Notes: a model not told the origin generated them from the letters alone. 64,000 nt of DNA from Microbacterium testaceum StLB037 (GCF_900104345.1 NZ_FNJN01000001.1:1-64000); one strand, 5' to 3'. Shown: positions 43,883 through 56,770, counted from the first letter of the stretch. Made by a program: numbers and translations.

Positions 43883-44836
43883 ATGCAGCCCGCATCCGAA
43901 CACGTCTCGCGCCGCGGCCTCGTGTGGGGTGGTCTCGGCGTGCTCGCCTTCTCGTTCACCGTGATCTTCACCCGCGTCGCCGTCGTTCAGCTCGACCCGC
44001 TTTTCGTCGGGGCGGGCCGCGCCGTCGTGGCCGCGGCGATCGCGGGGGTCGCGCTCGCGGTGACGAGATCCCGGATGCCGTCGCTCAAGCAGGCCGCGCG
44101 TCTGGCCATCGTCGGCGGGGGAGTGGTGCTGGGCTTTCCGCTGCTGACCTCGTTCGCCTTGACCTCGGCGCCCGCGAGTCACGGCGCGGTCGTGATCGCC
44201 GTGCTTCCCGCCGCCACCGCCGTGGCCGCGGTGCTCCGCACGCGCGAGCGGCCCGGCCGCGGGTTCTGGATCGCGGCCGTGATCGGGGCCGTCGTCGCCG
44301 TGGCCTTCGCGGTCGGCGGCTCGGGTGGCGACGGGCTGCACGCTACCGACCTGCTTCTGCTCGGCGCGGTCGTGGCTGCCGCCGTCGGTTACGCCGAGGG
44401 CGGGGTTCTCTCGCGCGAGCTCGGCGCGTGGCAGACGATCTCATGGGCGCTCGTGCTGTCGAGCCCGGTGATGATCGGCCTCACTCTGTTCGCGGCGATC
44501 CGCACGCCGATCAACGCTGATTCCGCCGCGTGGGGGTCGTTCGCCTACCTGGCTGTCGTGAGCATGTTCCTCGGATTCGTCGCCTGGTATCGCGGACTCG
44601 CGATCGGACCCATGGCTCGTGTCAGCCAGCTGCAGCTCGCCCAGCCGGTGCTGTCGCTGGCCTGGGCCGCCCTTGTGCTCGGAGAGCCGCTCACGCTGGG
44701 GACCGTCGCGGGCGGTCTGGCTGTCATCGTGTGTGCGGCGGTCGCCGTGACGATCCGTCAGCGCTCGACCGGGTCCACGGCGCCCCCGTCGCTCGACGCG
44801 ACGGATGCCGCTGCGCTCACGCGCTCATCGCGATGA
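43883..44836 (+). CDS. EamA/DMT-family transporter
   Basis: The 317-residue protein has ten helices in two EamA repeats (GLGVLAFSFTVIFTRVAVVQ; second half GSFAYLAVVSMFLGFVAWYR and QPVLSLAWAALVLGEPLTLG). Members export amino acids or other metabolites; the substrate is unknown. GGAGGG stands directly before the ATG; an ATG nine codons upstream is possible. Its last 20 bases overlap the convergent DUF1697 gene. Confidence 0.9.
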   Translation: MQPASEHVSRRGLVWGGLGVLAFSFTVIFTRVAVVQLDPLFVGAGRAVVAAAIAGVALAVTRSRMPSLKQAARLAIVGGGVVLGFPLLTSFALTSAPASHGAVVIAVLPAATAVAAVLRTRERPGRGFWIAAVIGAVVAVAFAVGGSGGDGLHATDLLLLGAVVAAAVGYAEGGVLSRELGAWQTISWALVLSSPVMIGLTLFAAIRTPINADSAAWGSFAYLAVVSMFLGFVAWYRGLAIGPMARVSQLQLAQPVLSLAWAALVLGEPLTLGTVAGGLAVIVCAAVAVTIRQRSTGSTAPPSLDATDAAALTRSSR

Positions 44837-45335
44837 GCTTCGCGACGGTGTTGGCGTTGCGCGCAGTGCCGATGGCGCCGAGCCGCTTCTCGATGTAGCT
44901 CGCCTGTACCTTGGACCGCCCGATGCCGTCGGGGTAGCGCACGAACACCTCGCGCCCGTCGACCACGGCCTGCTCGGGCGCGTCGGCAGGGAGCTCGAGA
45001 GTGGTCGTGGAGGCGGGCTGGTCGAGGAAGACGGTCTGCACCCACCGCCCCTCCGGATCGGAAGCGAACGGATTGCGCGCGTGCGCGTCGGCGAGCTCGG
45101 CGTGTGTGCGGACGATGACGGGCAGATCGAAGCCGAATCCGTCCCGCACCGCCGCGCGCACCGTCTTCGCGATGGTGGCGGAACTGCGCCGCCCCGGGTC
45201 GAGTACGAGGTTGCCCGCGACCTGCAGCGTCTCGACCTCCTCCAGACCGGCGGATGCCAGCACTTCGCGCAGCGCGGGCATCTTCATCGCCGTGGGTCCA
45301 CCGACTCCACGGATCAGGGCGACGGAGCGTGACAT
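44817..45335 (-). CDS. DUF1697 family protein
   Basis: The 172-residue protein matches DUF1697: MSRSVALIRGVGGPTAMKMP, LASAGLEEVETLQVAGNLVL, a central DPEGRWVQTVFL and a C-terminal SYIEKRLGAIGTARNANTVA. Its function is unknown, though the family is thought to have an RNA/DNA-associated fold. It overlaps the end of the EamA gene in a convergent arrangement. Confidence 0.88.
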   Translation of the reverse strand: MSRSVALIRGVGGPTAMKMPALREVLASAGLEEVETLQVAGNLVLDPGRRSSATIAKTVRAAVRDGFGFDLPVIVRTHAELADAHARNPFASDPEGRWVQTVFLDQPASTTTLELPADAPEQAVVDGREVFVRYPDGIGRSKVQASYIEKRLGAIGTARNANTVAKLIAMSA

Positions 45336-45451
45336 GAAGCGACCTTATTCCGTGCGACTCCCTCGGGAGAGGGGCGGGGGGACGAGCGACACGCGACAGG
45401 CCATGCCCCTGCCCGGTCGAGCACCGATCGGCGTCTCACGCCCGCCCCGAC

Positions 45452-46879
45452 TCAGGCCGAGTCGCGCCCCAGGGTCTCGAGCAGGCGCAGCCACACCTCG
45501 CTGACCGTCGGGTACGACGGGACGGCGTGCCAGAGCCGCTTCACCGGCACCTCGCCGACGATCGCGATGGTCGCGGAGTGCAGCAGCTCGGCGATGTCGG
45601 GGCCGACGAAGGTCGCACCGACCAGCACGCCCCGATCGAGGTCGACGATCGCGCGGGCCTTGCCCACGTAGGCGTCTGACTGCTCGCTCGAGCCGGCGAC
45701 GCTCGCGAGGTCGTAATCGAGGACCTTCACGTTCAGGCCCTTCTCTTCGGCCTTCTTCGCGGTGAGCCCCACCGAGGCCACTTCGGGGTCGGTGAAGGTC
45801 ACCTGGGGCACCGCGTCGTGATCGGCGGTCGCCACGTGCGCGCCCCACGGCGCGTCGTCGATCTCGTCGCCCTTCGCTCGGGCAGCGATGACGTCACCGG
45901 CCGCGCGAGCCTGGTACTTGCCCTGGTGGGTGAGCAGCGCGCGGTGGTTGACGTCGCCGACGGCGTACAGCCAGTCGAAGCCGCGGACGAGGAGGGTGTC
46001 GTCGACGTCGAGCCAGGCGCCCGGCGTCAGACCCACGGCATCCACCCCCAGGTCTTGCGTGCGGGGCGTGCGCCCGATCGCGACGAGCACCTCGTCAGCG
46101 GTGACGGTGGTGCCGTCGGAGAGCTCCAGGGTGGCACGACCGTCGTCGTCGCGACGAGCCGAGGTGGTGTCGGCGCCCGTCTTGACCGTGACGCCGCGTT
46201 CGCGCAGGGAGTCGGCGACGAGTTCTCCGGCGAACGGCTCGTTGCCGCCGAGCAGTCCAGAGCGGGCAATGATCGTGACGTCGCTGCCGAGGCTCTGGAA
46301 CGCGGTGGCCATCTCGGCGCCGACGACCCCGCCGCCGATGATCGCGAGCGAGGCGGGGATCTGCTCGACCGCGGTGGCCTCGCGGCTGGTCCACGGCGAG
46401 ATGTCGGCCAGGCCCGGGATGTCGGGAAGGAGCGCAGCCGACCCGGTGCACACGGCGACCGCGTGGCGCGCGACGAGGTCGGTGGTCGTGCCGTCGGCGG
46501 CGGTGACGCGGACCGTCTTCTCGCCCGTGAGCGTGCCGTGGCCCCGCACGAGATCGATGCCCGCGCCCTGCAACCACTGCACCTGGCCGGAGTCGTCGTG
46601 GTTGCTGGTCATGGTGTCGCGTCGACGCAGTACGGCGGCGATGTCGAGGTCGCCGGTGACCGCCTGCTTCGCGCCGTCGACGTCGCGAGCGGCCCGCAGG
46701 GCGGCGGCACTGCGCAGCAGAGCCTTCGACGGCATGCAGGCCCAGTACGAGCACTCGCCGCCGACGAGCTCGGTTTCGACGATGGCTGCCGTGAGGCCGG
46801 CCTGGACGGCTCGGTCGGCCACGTTCTCGCCGACGGGGCCGGCGCCGATGACGATGAGGTCGTATTCGCGTTCGCTCAT
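45452..46879 (-). CDS. Pyridine-nucleotide disulfide oxidoreductase-like flavoprotein
   Basis: The 475-residue protein resembles dihydrolipoyl dehydrogenase and mercuric reductase: FAD motif [17 protein letters not shown], redox Cys pair in [19 protein letters not shown] motif [20 protein letters not shown] and C-terminal dimer domain with [14 protein letters not shown]. The C-terminal catalytic motif, usually HPTxSE, reads SYPTVSE, so the general-base His is replaced by Tyr. It is therefore probably not a classical lipoamide dehydrogenase; a quinone or other small-molecule reductase is possible. It is divergent from the alkylation-repair genes. Confidence 0.85.
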   Translation of the reverse strand: MSEREYDLIVIGAGPVGENVADRAVQAGLTAAIVETELVGGECSYWACMPSKALLRSAAALRAARDVDGAKQAVTGDLDIAAVLRRRDTMTSNHDDSGQVQWLQGAGIDLVRGHGTLTGEKTVRVTAADGTTTDLVARHAVAVCTGSAALLPDIPGLADISPWTSREATAVEQIPASLAIIGGGVVGAEMATAFQSLGSDVTIIARSGLLGGNEPFAGELVADSLRERGVTVKTGADTTSARRDDDGRATLELSDGTTVTADEVLVAIGRTPRTQDLGVDAVGLTPGAWLDVDDTLLVRGFDWLYAVGDVNHRALLTHQGKYQARAAGDVIAARAKGDEIDDAPWGAHVATADHDAVPQVTFTDPEVASVGLTAKKAEEKGLNVKVLDYDLASVAGSSEQSDAYVGKARAIVDLDRGVLVGATFVGPDIAELLHSATIAIVGEVPVKRLWHAVPSYPTVSEVWLRLLETLGRDSA

Positions 46880-47021
46880 GGTGTTCACGGTACCGACGAC
46901 CTCCGACATCGCATCGGGGTTGCGCCCGGGCGGGAAGAGGGAGAAGTCCAAGATCGGGCGTCTCACGGCCGTGTCCGATTTCCGCCAGCCGATGTCGGAG
47001 GTCGGTGGCAGGGTGGATGCC

Positions 47022-48629
47022 ATGACCACCACCGTCCCCGAGCTCCCGGGCTTCGCCGAGCGCTACCGCGTCATCCAGTCGCGCGATCGACGCTTCGACG
47101 GGCAGTTCGTCACCGCGGTCCGGTCCACGCGCATCTACTGCCGTCCGAGCTGCCCCGCGCGCACGCCGAAGGAAGAGAACGTCACGTTCTACGCCACCTC
47201 GGCGGCCGCGCACGAGGCCGGTTACCGCGCGTGCAAGAGATGTCTGCCCGAGGCGGCTCCCGGTTCGCCCCTGTGGGACGTCCGCGGCGACGTCGTGGCG
47301 CGCGCCATGCGCCTCATCGCCGACGGTGTCGTCGATCGCGAAGGGGTTCCGGGACTCGCCCGCCGATTGGGCTACTCCTCGCGTCACCTCACGCGCCTGC
47401 TCACCGCGGAGCTGGGGGCCGGTCCACTCGCCCTCGCCCGCGCGCACCGGGCCCACACGGCTCGGGCGTTGCTCGTCGGCACCGACCTGTCGTCGGCCGA
47501 TGTCGCGTTCTCGGCCGGATTCTCGAGCGTCCGACAGTTCACCGACACCATCGGGGAGGTGTTCGGCATGCCGCCACGCAATCTCCGTGCGCGGCGCTCG
47601 CGCGACTCGGGGCTCGAAGCCTCGGCGGGCGAGATCGACCTCGCCCTCCCCGTCCGCGGGCCGATCGACACGATCGGTCTGTTCGGATGGATGAGGGCCC
47701 ACGCGATCCCCGGGGTCGAAGAGGGCGACGACCGGTCGTTCGCGCGGGTCGCGCGTCTTCCGGCGGGGCCGGCGTGGTTCGAGGTGCGTCTCGCCGACGA
47801 CGGGCGCCTTCGCCTGCGCGCCCGGCTCTCGGCCCTGGCCGACCTGGGTACCCTCATCGCCCGCGTTCGGAGGCTGTTCGACCTCGACGCCGATCCGCTC
47901 GCGATCGACGAGGCCCTCGCACGGCATCCCGAACTCGCTCCCGCCGTCGCGGCGATCCCGGGCGTCCGGGTGCCCGGGGCGATCGACGCCGACGAGATGC
48001 TGCTTCGCGCCATGATCGGGCAGCAGATCAGCGTGGCCTCGGCCCGCACGATGCAGGGGCGTTTGACCGCCGAACTCGGCGAGCAGACCGCCGTCGGTCC
48101 TCGGCCGTTCACGCTCTTCCCCTCGCCGGCGGTGATCGCCGAGCGCGGGCTCGAGGTCTTACGCGGCCCCGCCGCGCGCATGCGGGCGATCGTCGAGACG
48201 GCGGCGGCGCTGGCCGACGGCAGCCTCGAGCTCGGCGCCGGCGACGACGGTGCCGAGCAACGGGAGCGGCTCCTGGCGATGCGGGGGATCGGCCCGTGGA
48301 CCGCCGACTACGTGCGGATGCGCGTGCTCGGCGACCCGGACGTCCTCCTCCCCGGAGACGTGGCCGCCCGCGCCGGTGCGGCGGCCCTCGGCCTCCCCTC
48401 CGATCCGGCCGGTTTCACGAGCTGGTCGCAGCGGCTGGCGCCCTGGCGCAGCTACGCGATGGCGCACTACTGGTACGCCGCGCCCGTGACGCAGGCCTGG
48501 CGCGCGCCGGCGGAGTCCGGGGCCGCGGTCGCCGCGGCGCCCACCCGTCGGCGAAGCCCCCGCCTCCGCACCGACATCGTCCTGCCTTCCTCACCCGCAC
48601 CCGAGACCGAGAGCGAGAATCTCGCATGA
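47022..48629 (+). CDS. alkA: Ada-AlkA fusion: alkylation sensor and 3-methyladenine DNA glycosylase
   Basis: The 535-residue protein combines three parts. An Ada-type zinc domain has four Cys ligands at C40, C44, C71 and C74 ([21 protein letters not shown]). An AraC helix-turn-helix follows ([38 protein letters not shown]). The C-terminal AlkA glycosylase (about 205-500) has a helix-hairpin-helix [20 protein letters not shown] and the catalytic D446 in LLPGDVAAR. In Ada the first zinc Cys takes a methyl group from phosphotriesters and turns the protein into an activator; the same is inferred here. ogt follows with a four-base overlap. Confidence 0.94.
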   Translation: MTTTVPELPGFAERYRVIQSRDRRFDGQFVTAVRSTRIYCRPSCPARTPKEENVTFYATSAAAHEAGYRACKRCLPEAAPGSPLWDVRGDVVARAMRLIADGVVDREGVPGLARRLGYSSRHLTRLLTAELGAGPLALARAHRAHTARALLVGTDLSSADVAFSAGFSSVRQFTDTIGEVFGMPPRNLRARRSRDSGLEASAGEIDLALPVRGPIDTIGLFGWMRAHAIPGVEEGDDRSFARVARLPAGPAWFEVRLADDGRLRLRARLSALADLGTLIARVRRLFDLDADPLAIDEALARHPELAPAVAAIPGVRVPGAIDADEMLLRAMIGQQISVASARTMQGRLTAELGEQTAVGPRPFTLFPSPAVIAERGLEVLRGPAARMRAIVETAAALADGSLELGAGDDGAEQRERLLAMRGIGPWTADYVRMRVLGDPDVLLPGDVAARAGAAALGLPSDPAGFTSWSQRLAPWRSYAMAHYWYAAPVTQAWRAPAESGAAVAAAPTRRRSPRLRTDIVLPSSPAPETESENLA

Positions 48630-49123
48630 CCGCTGCCACCCTCCAGTTCGTCGAGACCCCCGACGGGCCGTTCGCGATCCTCGCCGATGAGGCCGACCGG
48701 GTGCTCGTATCCGGCTGGACCGAAGACACCGACGCCGTCCTCGCGCGCCTCCGCCCTGAGCGACGACCCGCCGACATCCGCCCCGGCGACACCTCGGCGG
48801 CCGAGGCGGTGCGCAGGTACTACAGCGGTGACCTCGCCGCGATCGACGCCGTCGCCGTCTCGCAGTGGGGGACTCCCCTCCAGCTCGCCGGGTGGGAGGC
48901 GCTGCGAGCGATCGAGGTGGGAACGCCCCTCACCTACACGGGCTTCGCCGCGGCGCTCGGCTCACCGTCCGCCGTGCGGGCGGCGGCGTCCATCTGCGCG
49001 CGGAACGCGGTCGCCCTCTTCGTGCCCTGTCATCGCGTGCTGCGCGGCGACGGGTCGATGGGCGGCTTCGCCTGGGGCACGCACGTGAAAGAGAGCCTGC
49101 TGGCACGCGAATCCGCCGTCTGA
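48626..49123 (+). CDS. ogt: Methylated-DNA-protein cysteine methyltransferase
   Basis: The 165-residue suicide enzyme removes methyl groups from O6-methylguanine. The active site is [11 protein letters not shown] with C135. [20 protein letters not shown] is the DNA-binding helix-turn-helix and [14 protein letters not shown] the C-terminal part. It overlaps the alkA-type gene by four bases, so both are induced together as an adaptive-response unit. Confidence 0.95.
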   Translation: MTAATLQFVETPDGPFAILADEADRVLVSGWTEDTDAVLARLRPERRPADIRPGDTSAAEAVRRYYSGDLAAIDAVAVSQWGTPLQLAGWEALRAIEVGTPLTYTGFAAALGSPSAVRAAASICARNAVALFVPCHRVLRGDGSMGGFAWGTHVKESLLARESAV

Positions 49124-49147
49124 CCGGCCCGTCGTCACAAGACGCTC

Positions 49148-49177
49148 TTGCCTCCAGCGTTTTCTCAGGGATATCCT
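49148..49177 (+). promoter_or_regulatory. Candidate promoter of the ABC exporter operon
   Basis: TTGCCT (49148-49153) and TATCCT (49172-49177) are spaced 18 bases apart. CTCCAG and CTGGAG form a short inverted repeat across the element (49152-49157 and 49176-49181). Confidence 0.4.
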
Positions 49178-49226
49178 GGAGGGCTGCCGTCCCCCCGCGG
49201 AAGCTTCACCGAACAAGGAGGATGCC

Positions 49227-49304
49227 ATGGACCAGACCGACGCCCCCGTCGCCCCTGTTGCCGCCGCACCCTCCCGTGCTGCACGACCCGGCCGACGCCC
49301 CTAG
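49227..49304 (+). CDS. 25-residue leader ORF before the ABC exporter
   Basis: ATG at 49227 follows AAGGAGGATGCC, the strongest ribosome-binding site in this part of the window. The frame reads MDQTDAPVAPVAAAPSRAAR and ends PGRRP-stop at 49304, 114 bases before the first ABC gene. It is Ala/Pro/Arg-rich. In Bacillus the BmrCD exporter is preceded by the leader BmrB that controls it by ribosome-dependent attenuation; a like role is inferred from position and ribosome-binding-site strength only. Confidence 0.5.
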   Translation: MDQTDAPVAPVAAAPSRAARPGRRP

Positions 49305-49418
49305 GGCTCCGCGTCCGCGCTCCGGCGCCCCGCTCCGCCCCGATCGACGACCTTCGTCGCGCCCCTGGCACCTCTTTCCGCGCCCGATCCCGGCGCCCGC
49401 TTCGACCCCACGAGGATC

Positions 49419-51284
49419 ATGACTCCCTCTACGCCTCCGCCCCGTCTTTCGACACCACGCGCGCTCGCGCGGCTTCTCCCCATCGCACGGCCCGTGCTCC
49501 CGCGTCTCATCGCCGGTGCCGTGACCGCCCTCATCGCGAGCCTCCTGGCGCTGGCGATCCCGCTGGTGCTCGAGCAGATCGTCGCCGGTCCCATCGCCTC
49601 GCTCGATCCTGCAGCCCTGGTGTGGGGCTCGCTCGCCGTGCTCGGTCTCGGTCTCGCCGAGGCCGCGATGGTGTGGCTGCGCCGCTGGTTCGTGCTCGCG
49701 CCGGCGACCAAGGTCGAGTACGACCTCCGTCAGTCGTTCTACTCGCGCCTGCAGCGTCTGCCGGTCGCGTTCCACGACCGGTGGCAGTCCGGTCAGCTGC
49801 TCTCGCGCATGATGCAGGACATCAGTATGCTCCGCCGCTGGCTGGCCTTCGGCGTCATCCTCCTCGTGGTCAACATGTTGACGATCGCCATCGGCGCCGT
49901 CCTGCTCTTCCGCTGGCACTGGCTCCTCGGCGCGCTGTTCCTCGTCACCTCGGCGCCCGTGATCTACGTCGGCTTCCGCTTCGAGAAGCGCTACGGCGCG
50001 CTGACCCGCCAGAGCCAGGACCAGGCCGGAGACCTCGCCACGTCCGTGGAAGAGAGCGTCCACGGCATCCGCGTCCTCAAGGCGTTCGGGCGGGGCGCGC
50101 ACGCGCTCAGGAAGTTCACCCGCCAGGCCGAGTCGCTGCGCGAGACCGAGATCGACAAAGCCCGCGCCATCGGATGGATCTGGTTCTGGCTGGTTCTTCT
50201 GCCCGACATCGCCTTCGCGGTGTGCCTCGGCGCGGGCATCGTGCTGACGCAGCTGGGCCAGCTGCAGGTGCCCGAGCTGGTCGCGTTCTTCGCGATGGCC
50301 ACGGTGCTGCGGTGGCCGATGGAGTCGATCGGCTTCCTGTTCTCGTTCCTCCTCGACGCGCGCACCGCGACCGATCGCATCTTCGAGGTGTTCGACGAGC
50401 AGAACACCATCGTCGACCCCGAGAACCCCCTTACGCTCACCGAACCCCGCGGCGAACTCACGTTCGAGAACGCCCACTTCCGGTACCAGGATGCCGCCGA
50501 CACCGAGCGCGACCTGCTCGACGGCGTCGACCTGGTCCTGCACCCCGGTGAGACGATGGCCCTCGTCGGCCTCACGGGTTCGGGAAAGACGACGTTGACG
50601 ACCCTGCCCGGTCGCCTGTACGACGTCACGGGCGGGCGCGTGCTGATCGACGGCGTGGATGTCCGCGACCTCACACTCGCCGAGCTGCGGCGTCACGTCG
50701 GTATGGCCTTCGAAGACGCGACGCTGTTCTCGCAGACCGTGCGCGACAACGTGCTGCTGGGTCGAGAAGACCTGACGCCTGGTTCGGACGAGGCCGAGGA
50801 CATCCTGCGCGAAGCCCTGCAGGTCGCCCAGGCCCAGTTCGTCTACGACCTGCCGGACGGACTCGACACCGTCATCGGCGAGGAGGGGCTCAGCCTCTCG
50901 GGCGGACAGCGTCAGCGTCTCGCCCTTGCGCGCGCCGTCGCCGCGCGCCCGGCCGTGCTCGTGCTCGACGATCCGCTGTCGGCACTCGACGTCGACACCG
51001 AGGCGCTCGTCGAGGACGCCCTGCGCGAGGTCCTCAGCGAGACGACCGCCCTGGTCGTCGCGCACCGCCCGTCGACGGTCACCCTCGCCGATCGGGTCGC
51101 CCTTCTCGAAGAGGGTCGCATCACCGCGGTCGGCACGCACTCCGATCTGCTGCGCGAGAGCGACCACTACCGCTACGTGATCTCGAGCCTCGAAGAGGCC
51201 GAGCAGGCCGAACGCGAAGCCCGCACCGGGGCCATTCCCGTCATGACCGATGATGCCCTCGCCGACAAGGAGGCGACCCGATGA
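49419..51284 (+). CDS. Heterodimeric ABC exporter, subunit 1 (degenerate ATP site)
   Basis: The 621-residue half-transporter has six membrane helices (about 20-310) and an ATPase domain with Walker [13 protein letters not shown] (about 382-393), canonical signature [10 protein letters not shown], and Walker [13 protein letters not shown]. The residue after the Walker B Asp is Asp instead of the catalytic Glu. This is the mark of the non-hydrolysing site in heterodimeric exporters such as BmrCD and TM287/288. GAGG lies directly before the ATG. It pairs with the next gene. Confidence 0.92.
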   Translation: MTPSTPPPRLSTPRALARLLPIARPVLPRLIAGAVTALIASLLALAIPLVLEQIVAGPIASLDPAALVWGSLAVLGLGLAEAAMVWLRRWFVLAPATKVEYDLRQSFYSRLQRLPVAFHDRWQSGQLLSRMMQDISMLRRWLAFGVILLVVNMLTIAIGAVLLFRWHWLLGALFLVTSAPVIYVGFRFEKRYGALTRQSQDQAGDLATSVEESVHGIRVLKAFGRGAHALRKFTRQAESLRETEIDKARAIGWIWFWLVLLPDIAFAVCLGAGIVLTQLGQLQVPELVAFFAMATVLRWPMESIGFLFSFLLDARTATDRIFEVFDEQNTIVDPENPLTLTEPRGELTFENAHFRYQDAADTERDLLDGVDLVLHPGETMALVGLTGSGKTTLTTLPGRLYDVTGGRVLIDGVDVRDLTLAELRRHVGMAFEDATLFSQTVRDNVLLGREDLTPGSDEAEDILREALQVAQAQFVYDLPDGLDTVIGEEGLSLSGGQRQRLALARAVAARPAVLVLDDPLSALDVDTEALVEDALREVLSETTALVVAHRPSTVTLADRVALLEEGRITAVGTHSDLLRESDHYRYVISSLEEAEQAEREARTGAIPVMTDDALADKEATR

Positions 51285-53098
51285 GCACCGCCACCGTCTC
51301 CGGAACCAGCGGCGAAGACCGCTCCGACTACACGCGCGACGAGAGCCGGTCGATCCGCCAGCGTTCGCTGCGCCTCCTCGGCACGCTCGTGTCGCCCCTG
51401 CGCTGGCAGCTCGTCCTCGCCGGTGCCGTCCTCGTCGTGTCGACCGCTCTGCGCGTCGCCGGTCCCGCGCTGATCGCCTTCGGTATCGACAACGCCCTGC
51501 CGGCCGTCATCGAACGATCCGACTGGATGCCGACCATCGGCGTCGTGGGCGTGTACCTGCTCGCGGGGATCGGCGGTGCCGTCCTCATCGGGTGGTACGT
51601 CGTGCTGGCCGCTCGTCTCACGCAGGCGGTCATGCTCGATCTGCGCAAGCGGATCTTCCTGCACACGCAGAAGCTCAGCCTCGAGTTCCACGAGTCGTAC
51701 ACCTCGGGCCGCATCATCTCGCGTCAGACGAGCGACCTCGACACGATCCGCGAGCTGCTGGACGGTGGCCTCAACGAGCTCGTGTCCGGCGTGCTCTACG
51801 GCCTGTTCACCCTCGGGGCGCTCTTCCTGATCGACTGGCAGTCGGGGCTGATCCTGACGGTCATGGGAATCCCCATGTACCTGTTGATGCGCTGGTTCTA
51901 CTCGCGTTCGCAGGTGATCTACCGCGAGTCGCGCGTGATCAGTGCTCAGGTCATCGTGAAGTTCGTCGAGTCGATGACCGGCATCCGCGCGGTGAAGGCG
52001 TTCCGCAAGGAGCCCCGCAACGATCAGGAGTTCGGCAAGCTCGCGGCCGACTACCGCGACGTCAACATGCGCTCGATCAAGCTGTTCGGCACGTTCGAAC
52101 CCGGGATCATGGCAGTCGCCGCGGTCTCGGTCGCCGTCGTCCTGCTCTGGGGTGGCGGTCGTGTGATCGCCGGGCCCCTCGAGATCGGTGTGCTCACCGC
52201 GGCGGTGCTGTACGTGCGCAACTTCTTCTCGCCGCTGCAGGAAGTCGCGTTCTTCCTCAATTCCTACCAATCGGCGACGGCGGCGCTCGAGAAGGTCTCG
52301 GGGGTTCTGGAAGAGGAGCCGACGGTTCCCGACCCGACCGACCCCGTCGACCTGTGGACCGCGAAGGGGCACGTGCGGTTCGACGAGGTGACCTTCGGGT
52401 ACTCCGACGACCGCGTCATCCTGCCGCACTTCTCGCTCGACCTCCCGGCGGGGCAGACCGTCGCCCTCGTCGGGACGACGGGTGCCGGAAAGTCGACGCT
52501 GGCGAAACTGGTCTCGCGGTTCTACGACCCCTCGAAGGGGGCGGTGACCCTGGACGGGGTCGACCTCCGCCGCCTGCACCCCAAGGATCTGCGACGCGCG
52601 ATCGTCATGGTCACGCAGGAGGCGTACCTGTTCAGCGGAACGGTGGCCGACAACATCGCCCTCGGAAAGCCCGACGCGACCATGGACGAGATCCGCGCCG
52701 CCGCTCGCGCCGTGGGTGCCGACGCGTTCATCTCGAAGCTGCCCGACGGCTACGACACCGACGTGAACAAGCGCGGTGGCCGCGTCTCGGCGGGGCAGCG
52801 TCAGCTGATCTCGTTCGCTCGCGCGTTCCTGGCCGACCCGGCCGTTCTGATCCTCGACGAGGCCACCGCCTCTCTCGACATCCCGAGCGAACGCCAGATC
52901 CAGAACGCGCTGCAGACGCTCCTCGCCGACCGCACGGCCATCATCATCGCCCACCGCCTGTCCACGGTGGCGATCGCCGACCGCGTCCTGGTGATGGAGC
53001 ACGGCCGCATCATCGAGGACGACACTCCCGCCGCCCTGATCGCGGGGACGGGCAAGTTCGCCCAGCTGCACGCCGCCTGGCGCGAGTCCCTCGTCTGA
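51281..53098 (+). CDS. Heterodimeric ABC exporter, subunit 2
   Basis: The 605-residue half-transporter has six helices, Walker [13 protein letters not shown] (about 396-407), Walker [13 protein letters not shown] with catalytic Glu, and an altered signature RVSAGQRQ near residue 501. Its altered signature faces the Walker motifs of subunit 1, so the two make one degenerate and one active ATP site. Substrates are likely drugs or lipids. The genes overlap by ATGA; a terminator follows. Confidence 0.92.
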   Translation: MSTATVSGTSGEDRSDYTRDESRSIRQRSLRLLGTLVSPLRWQLVLAGAVLVVSTALRVAGPALIAFGIDNALPAVIERSDWMPTIGVVGVYLLAGIGGAVLIGWYVVLAARLTQAVMLDLRKRIFLHTQKLSLEFHESYTSGRIISRQTSDLDTIRELLDGGLNELVSGVLYGLFTLGALFLIDWQSGLILTVMGIPMYLLMRWFYSRSQVIYRESRVISAQVIVKFVESMTGIRAVKAFRKEPRNDQEFGKLAADYRDVNMRSIKLFGTFEPGIMAVAAVSVAVVLLWGGGRVIAGPLEIGVLTAAVLYVRNFFSPLQEVAFFLNSYQSATAALEKVSGVLEEEPTVPDPTDPVDLWTAKGHVRFDEVTFGYSDDRVILPHFSLDLPAGQTVALVGTTGAGKSTLAKLVSRFYDPSKGAVTLDGVDLRRLHPKDLRRAIVMVTQEAYLFSGTVADNIALGKPDATMDEIRAAARAVGADAFISKLPDGYDTDVNKRGGRVSAGQRQLISFARAFLADPAVLILDEATASLDIPSERQIQNALQTLLADRTAIIIAHRLSTVAIADRVLVMEHGRIIEDDTPAALIAGTGKFAQLHAAWRESLV

Positions 53099-53111
53099 CG
53101 GCAGCGCACAC

Positions 53112-53149
53112 CGGATGCCACGTTCCCTCGGGGGCGTGGCATCCGTGTT
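53112..53149 (+). terminator. Terminator of the ABC exporter operon
   Basis: CGGATGCCACG (53112-53122) pairs with CGTGGCATCCG (53135-53145), followed by TGTTT. The GGATGCC/GGCATCC pair is again in the stem. Confidence 0.8.
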
Positions 53150-53281
53150 TCTGCCGAACATCGCCGAGAGCACTCTGCGACCGCGCGCGACGCGTTCGCG
53201 CAGCGGCGCCCCCCCCACCGGGGCACCGCGGGGCTACCCGAGAACAGTCAGCGGGTGATAGCGGGTGCGCCCGAAAACGGG

Positions 53282-53734
53282 TCAGACGCTGGCGCGGGCG
53301 ATGATCTCGCCATACTCGGTCTCGCCGACGGGCTCGAAGCCCACGCGCTGGAAGAACGCCTCGGGTCCGCCGACGCCGGGCTCGTAGATGACGTCGACGT
53401 GGTCCATGCCGCGGCCACGGGCCTCTTCGAGGACAGCGGCGATCGCGTAGCTGCCGACACCGCGGCCCTGCTCGTCGGCGTCGACGTTGATGCGCCACAG
53501 CACCGATCGGAAGTGCTCCTCGTGCGCGTCCGGGTCGAAGTTCGCGCTGACGAAGCCGACGACCTCGTCGCCGTCGAGCACGACGCGCTGCCACGACGTC
53601 TGCGGGTTGCTGACGGTCGCCGCGATGCCGTAACTGACCGGCGCGAGGAACTGCTCCTGCCCGGGCTTGAGCGACAGGGTGTTCACGGCCACGATCGTGG
53701 CGGCGGACAGTTCGACGAGACGCAGGTCAGCCAT
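53282..53734 (-). CDS. GNAT-family N-acetyltransferase
   Basis: The 150-residue protein has a complete GNAT fold: VVGFVSANFDPDAHEEHFRS, the acetyl-CoA motif DEQGRGVGSYAIAAV and a C-terminal EAFFQRVGFEPVGETEYG. The substrate is unknown; the fold resembles spermidine- or amino-acid-type acetyltransferases. It is a single gene. Confidence 0.88.
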   Translation of the reverse strand: MADLRLVELSAATIVAVNTLSLKPGQEQFLAPVSYGIAATVSNPQTSWQRVVLDGDEVVGFVSANFDPDAHEEHFRSVLWRINVDADEQGRGVGSYAIAAVLEEARGRGMDHVDVIYEPGVGGPEAFFQRVGFEPVGETEYGEIIARASV

Positions 53735-53821
53735 GGGCCCAGGCTAGCGGCACCCCCACCCCGCCCCCAAGATCGCATGCCGTCGCATGCGGTTCTCGTC
53801 ACCTGTGCATACGCTGGGCGG

Positions 53822-54355
53822 GTGCACGATGCTGACCGGCCCCTGCGAGCGCCCGAGACGAGCGCGGGGCGTCACCGGATCGCCCTGTCCTGCACGGTGA
53901 ACGTTCCGCAGGGCGTTCAGGATGCCGTTCTGCTCGCGTTCGAGCAGGCTCTGCAGCGCGCACATCTGCGTGCCGCGCCGGAGCGAGCGGCCCACGCGAA
54001 CCCGGGTGCGACGGGAGAGACGCTCAGCGTCTACGAACGTGGCAGCTTCATCGCTGACACGCTCTTCAATGGGACCGGTCTGTCCCTGCTCACCACCCGC
54101 GTCGGACCCCTCTCGATGCAGGCGGTCGTCGTCCTCACGACGCGCACGGTGAACGATCTCAGCCGCGTCATCGTGTCGATGGTGGTCGGGGGAGAGGTCG
54201 CGCCCGAGATCGCTCGAGACGTGGATGCCGCCATCGACGATCTCGTCGCTCGCGGCATCGTGGTCGAGGGACCGGGGTGGGCGCGGGCGGTCGACGTTCC
54301 CCGCGAGAGCCTGGGGCACCCGAAGACCGCGCGAGAGCACGGCATCCGGGGCTGA
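53822..54355 (+). CDS. Hypothetical protein (177 aa)
   Basis: From the GTG at 53822 the protein reads VHDADRPLRAPETSAGRHRI and continues with an alpha/beta domain (GRHRIALSCTVNVPQGVQDA; QAVVVLTTRTVNDLSRVIVS). No family is recognised. TACGCT lies seven bases before the GTG, so the mRNA may be leaderless. It precedes icd by 114 bases. Confidence 0.6.
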   Translation: MHDADRPLRAPETSAGRHRIALSCTVNVPQGVQDAVLLAFEQALQRAHLRAAPERAAHANPGATGETLSVYERGSFIADTLFNGTGLSLLTTRVGPLSMQAVVVLTTRTVNDLSRVIVSMVVGGEVAPEIARDVDAAIDDLVARGIVVEGPGWARAVDVPRESLGHPKTAREHGIRG

Positions 54356-54393
54356 GAAGTCCGCACGGGACGGCGGAGGGATGCCGAGAACTA

Positions 54394-54431
54394 TCTCGAC
54401 ATCAAGAGACTTTGCCCACGTGCGATAGGCT
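54394..54431 (+). promoter_or_regulatory. icd promoter with TCTCGACATCAAGAGA palindrome
   Basis: TCTCGACATCAAGAGA (54394-54409) is the reverse of the sucC element with one base changed. TAGGCT (54426-54431) could be the -10 box, placing the palindrome over the -35 region. This would suit a repressor. Confidence 0.6.
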
Positions 54432-54469
54432 GAATCGCAACCCTGGCCGCCTCTACGGAGAGATCTGAC

Positions 54470-56689
<2,220 letters not shown>

Positions 56690-56701
56690 TCCTAAAACCC
56701 G

Positions 56702-56737
56702 GAAGGGGCGGATGCCACACGGCATCCGCCCCTTCTG
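56702..56737 (+). terminator. Terminator of icd
   Basis: GAAGGGGCGGATGCC (56702-56716) and GGCATCCGCCCCTTC (56721-56735) form a perfect 15-base stem with loop ACAC. It includes the GGATGCC/GGCATCC pair. Confidence 0.88.
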
Positions 56738-56770
56738 CATGTCCGGGCCGCGGCTCGGATCGTCGGCGCG

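Noticed and set aside
44817..44836. Twenty-base overlap of the EamA and DUF1697 genes as a special regulatory feature
   Set aside because: Short convergent overlaps are common in compact high-GC genomes; nothing else points to regulation.
45818..49123. An 1101-codon frame across the flavoprotein, alkA and ogt genes
   Set aside because: Most of it is shadow sequence; only the last part, ogt from 48626, is a real gene.
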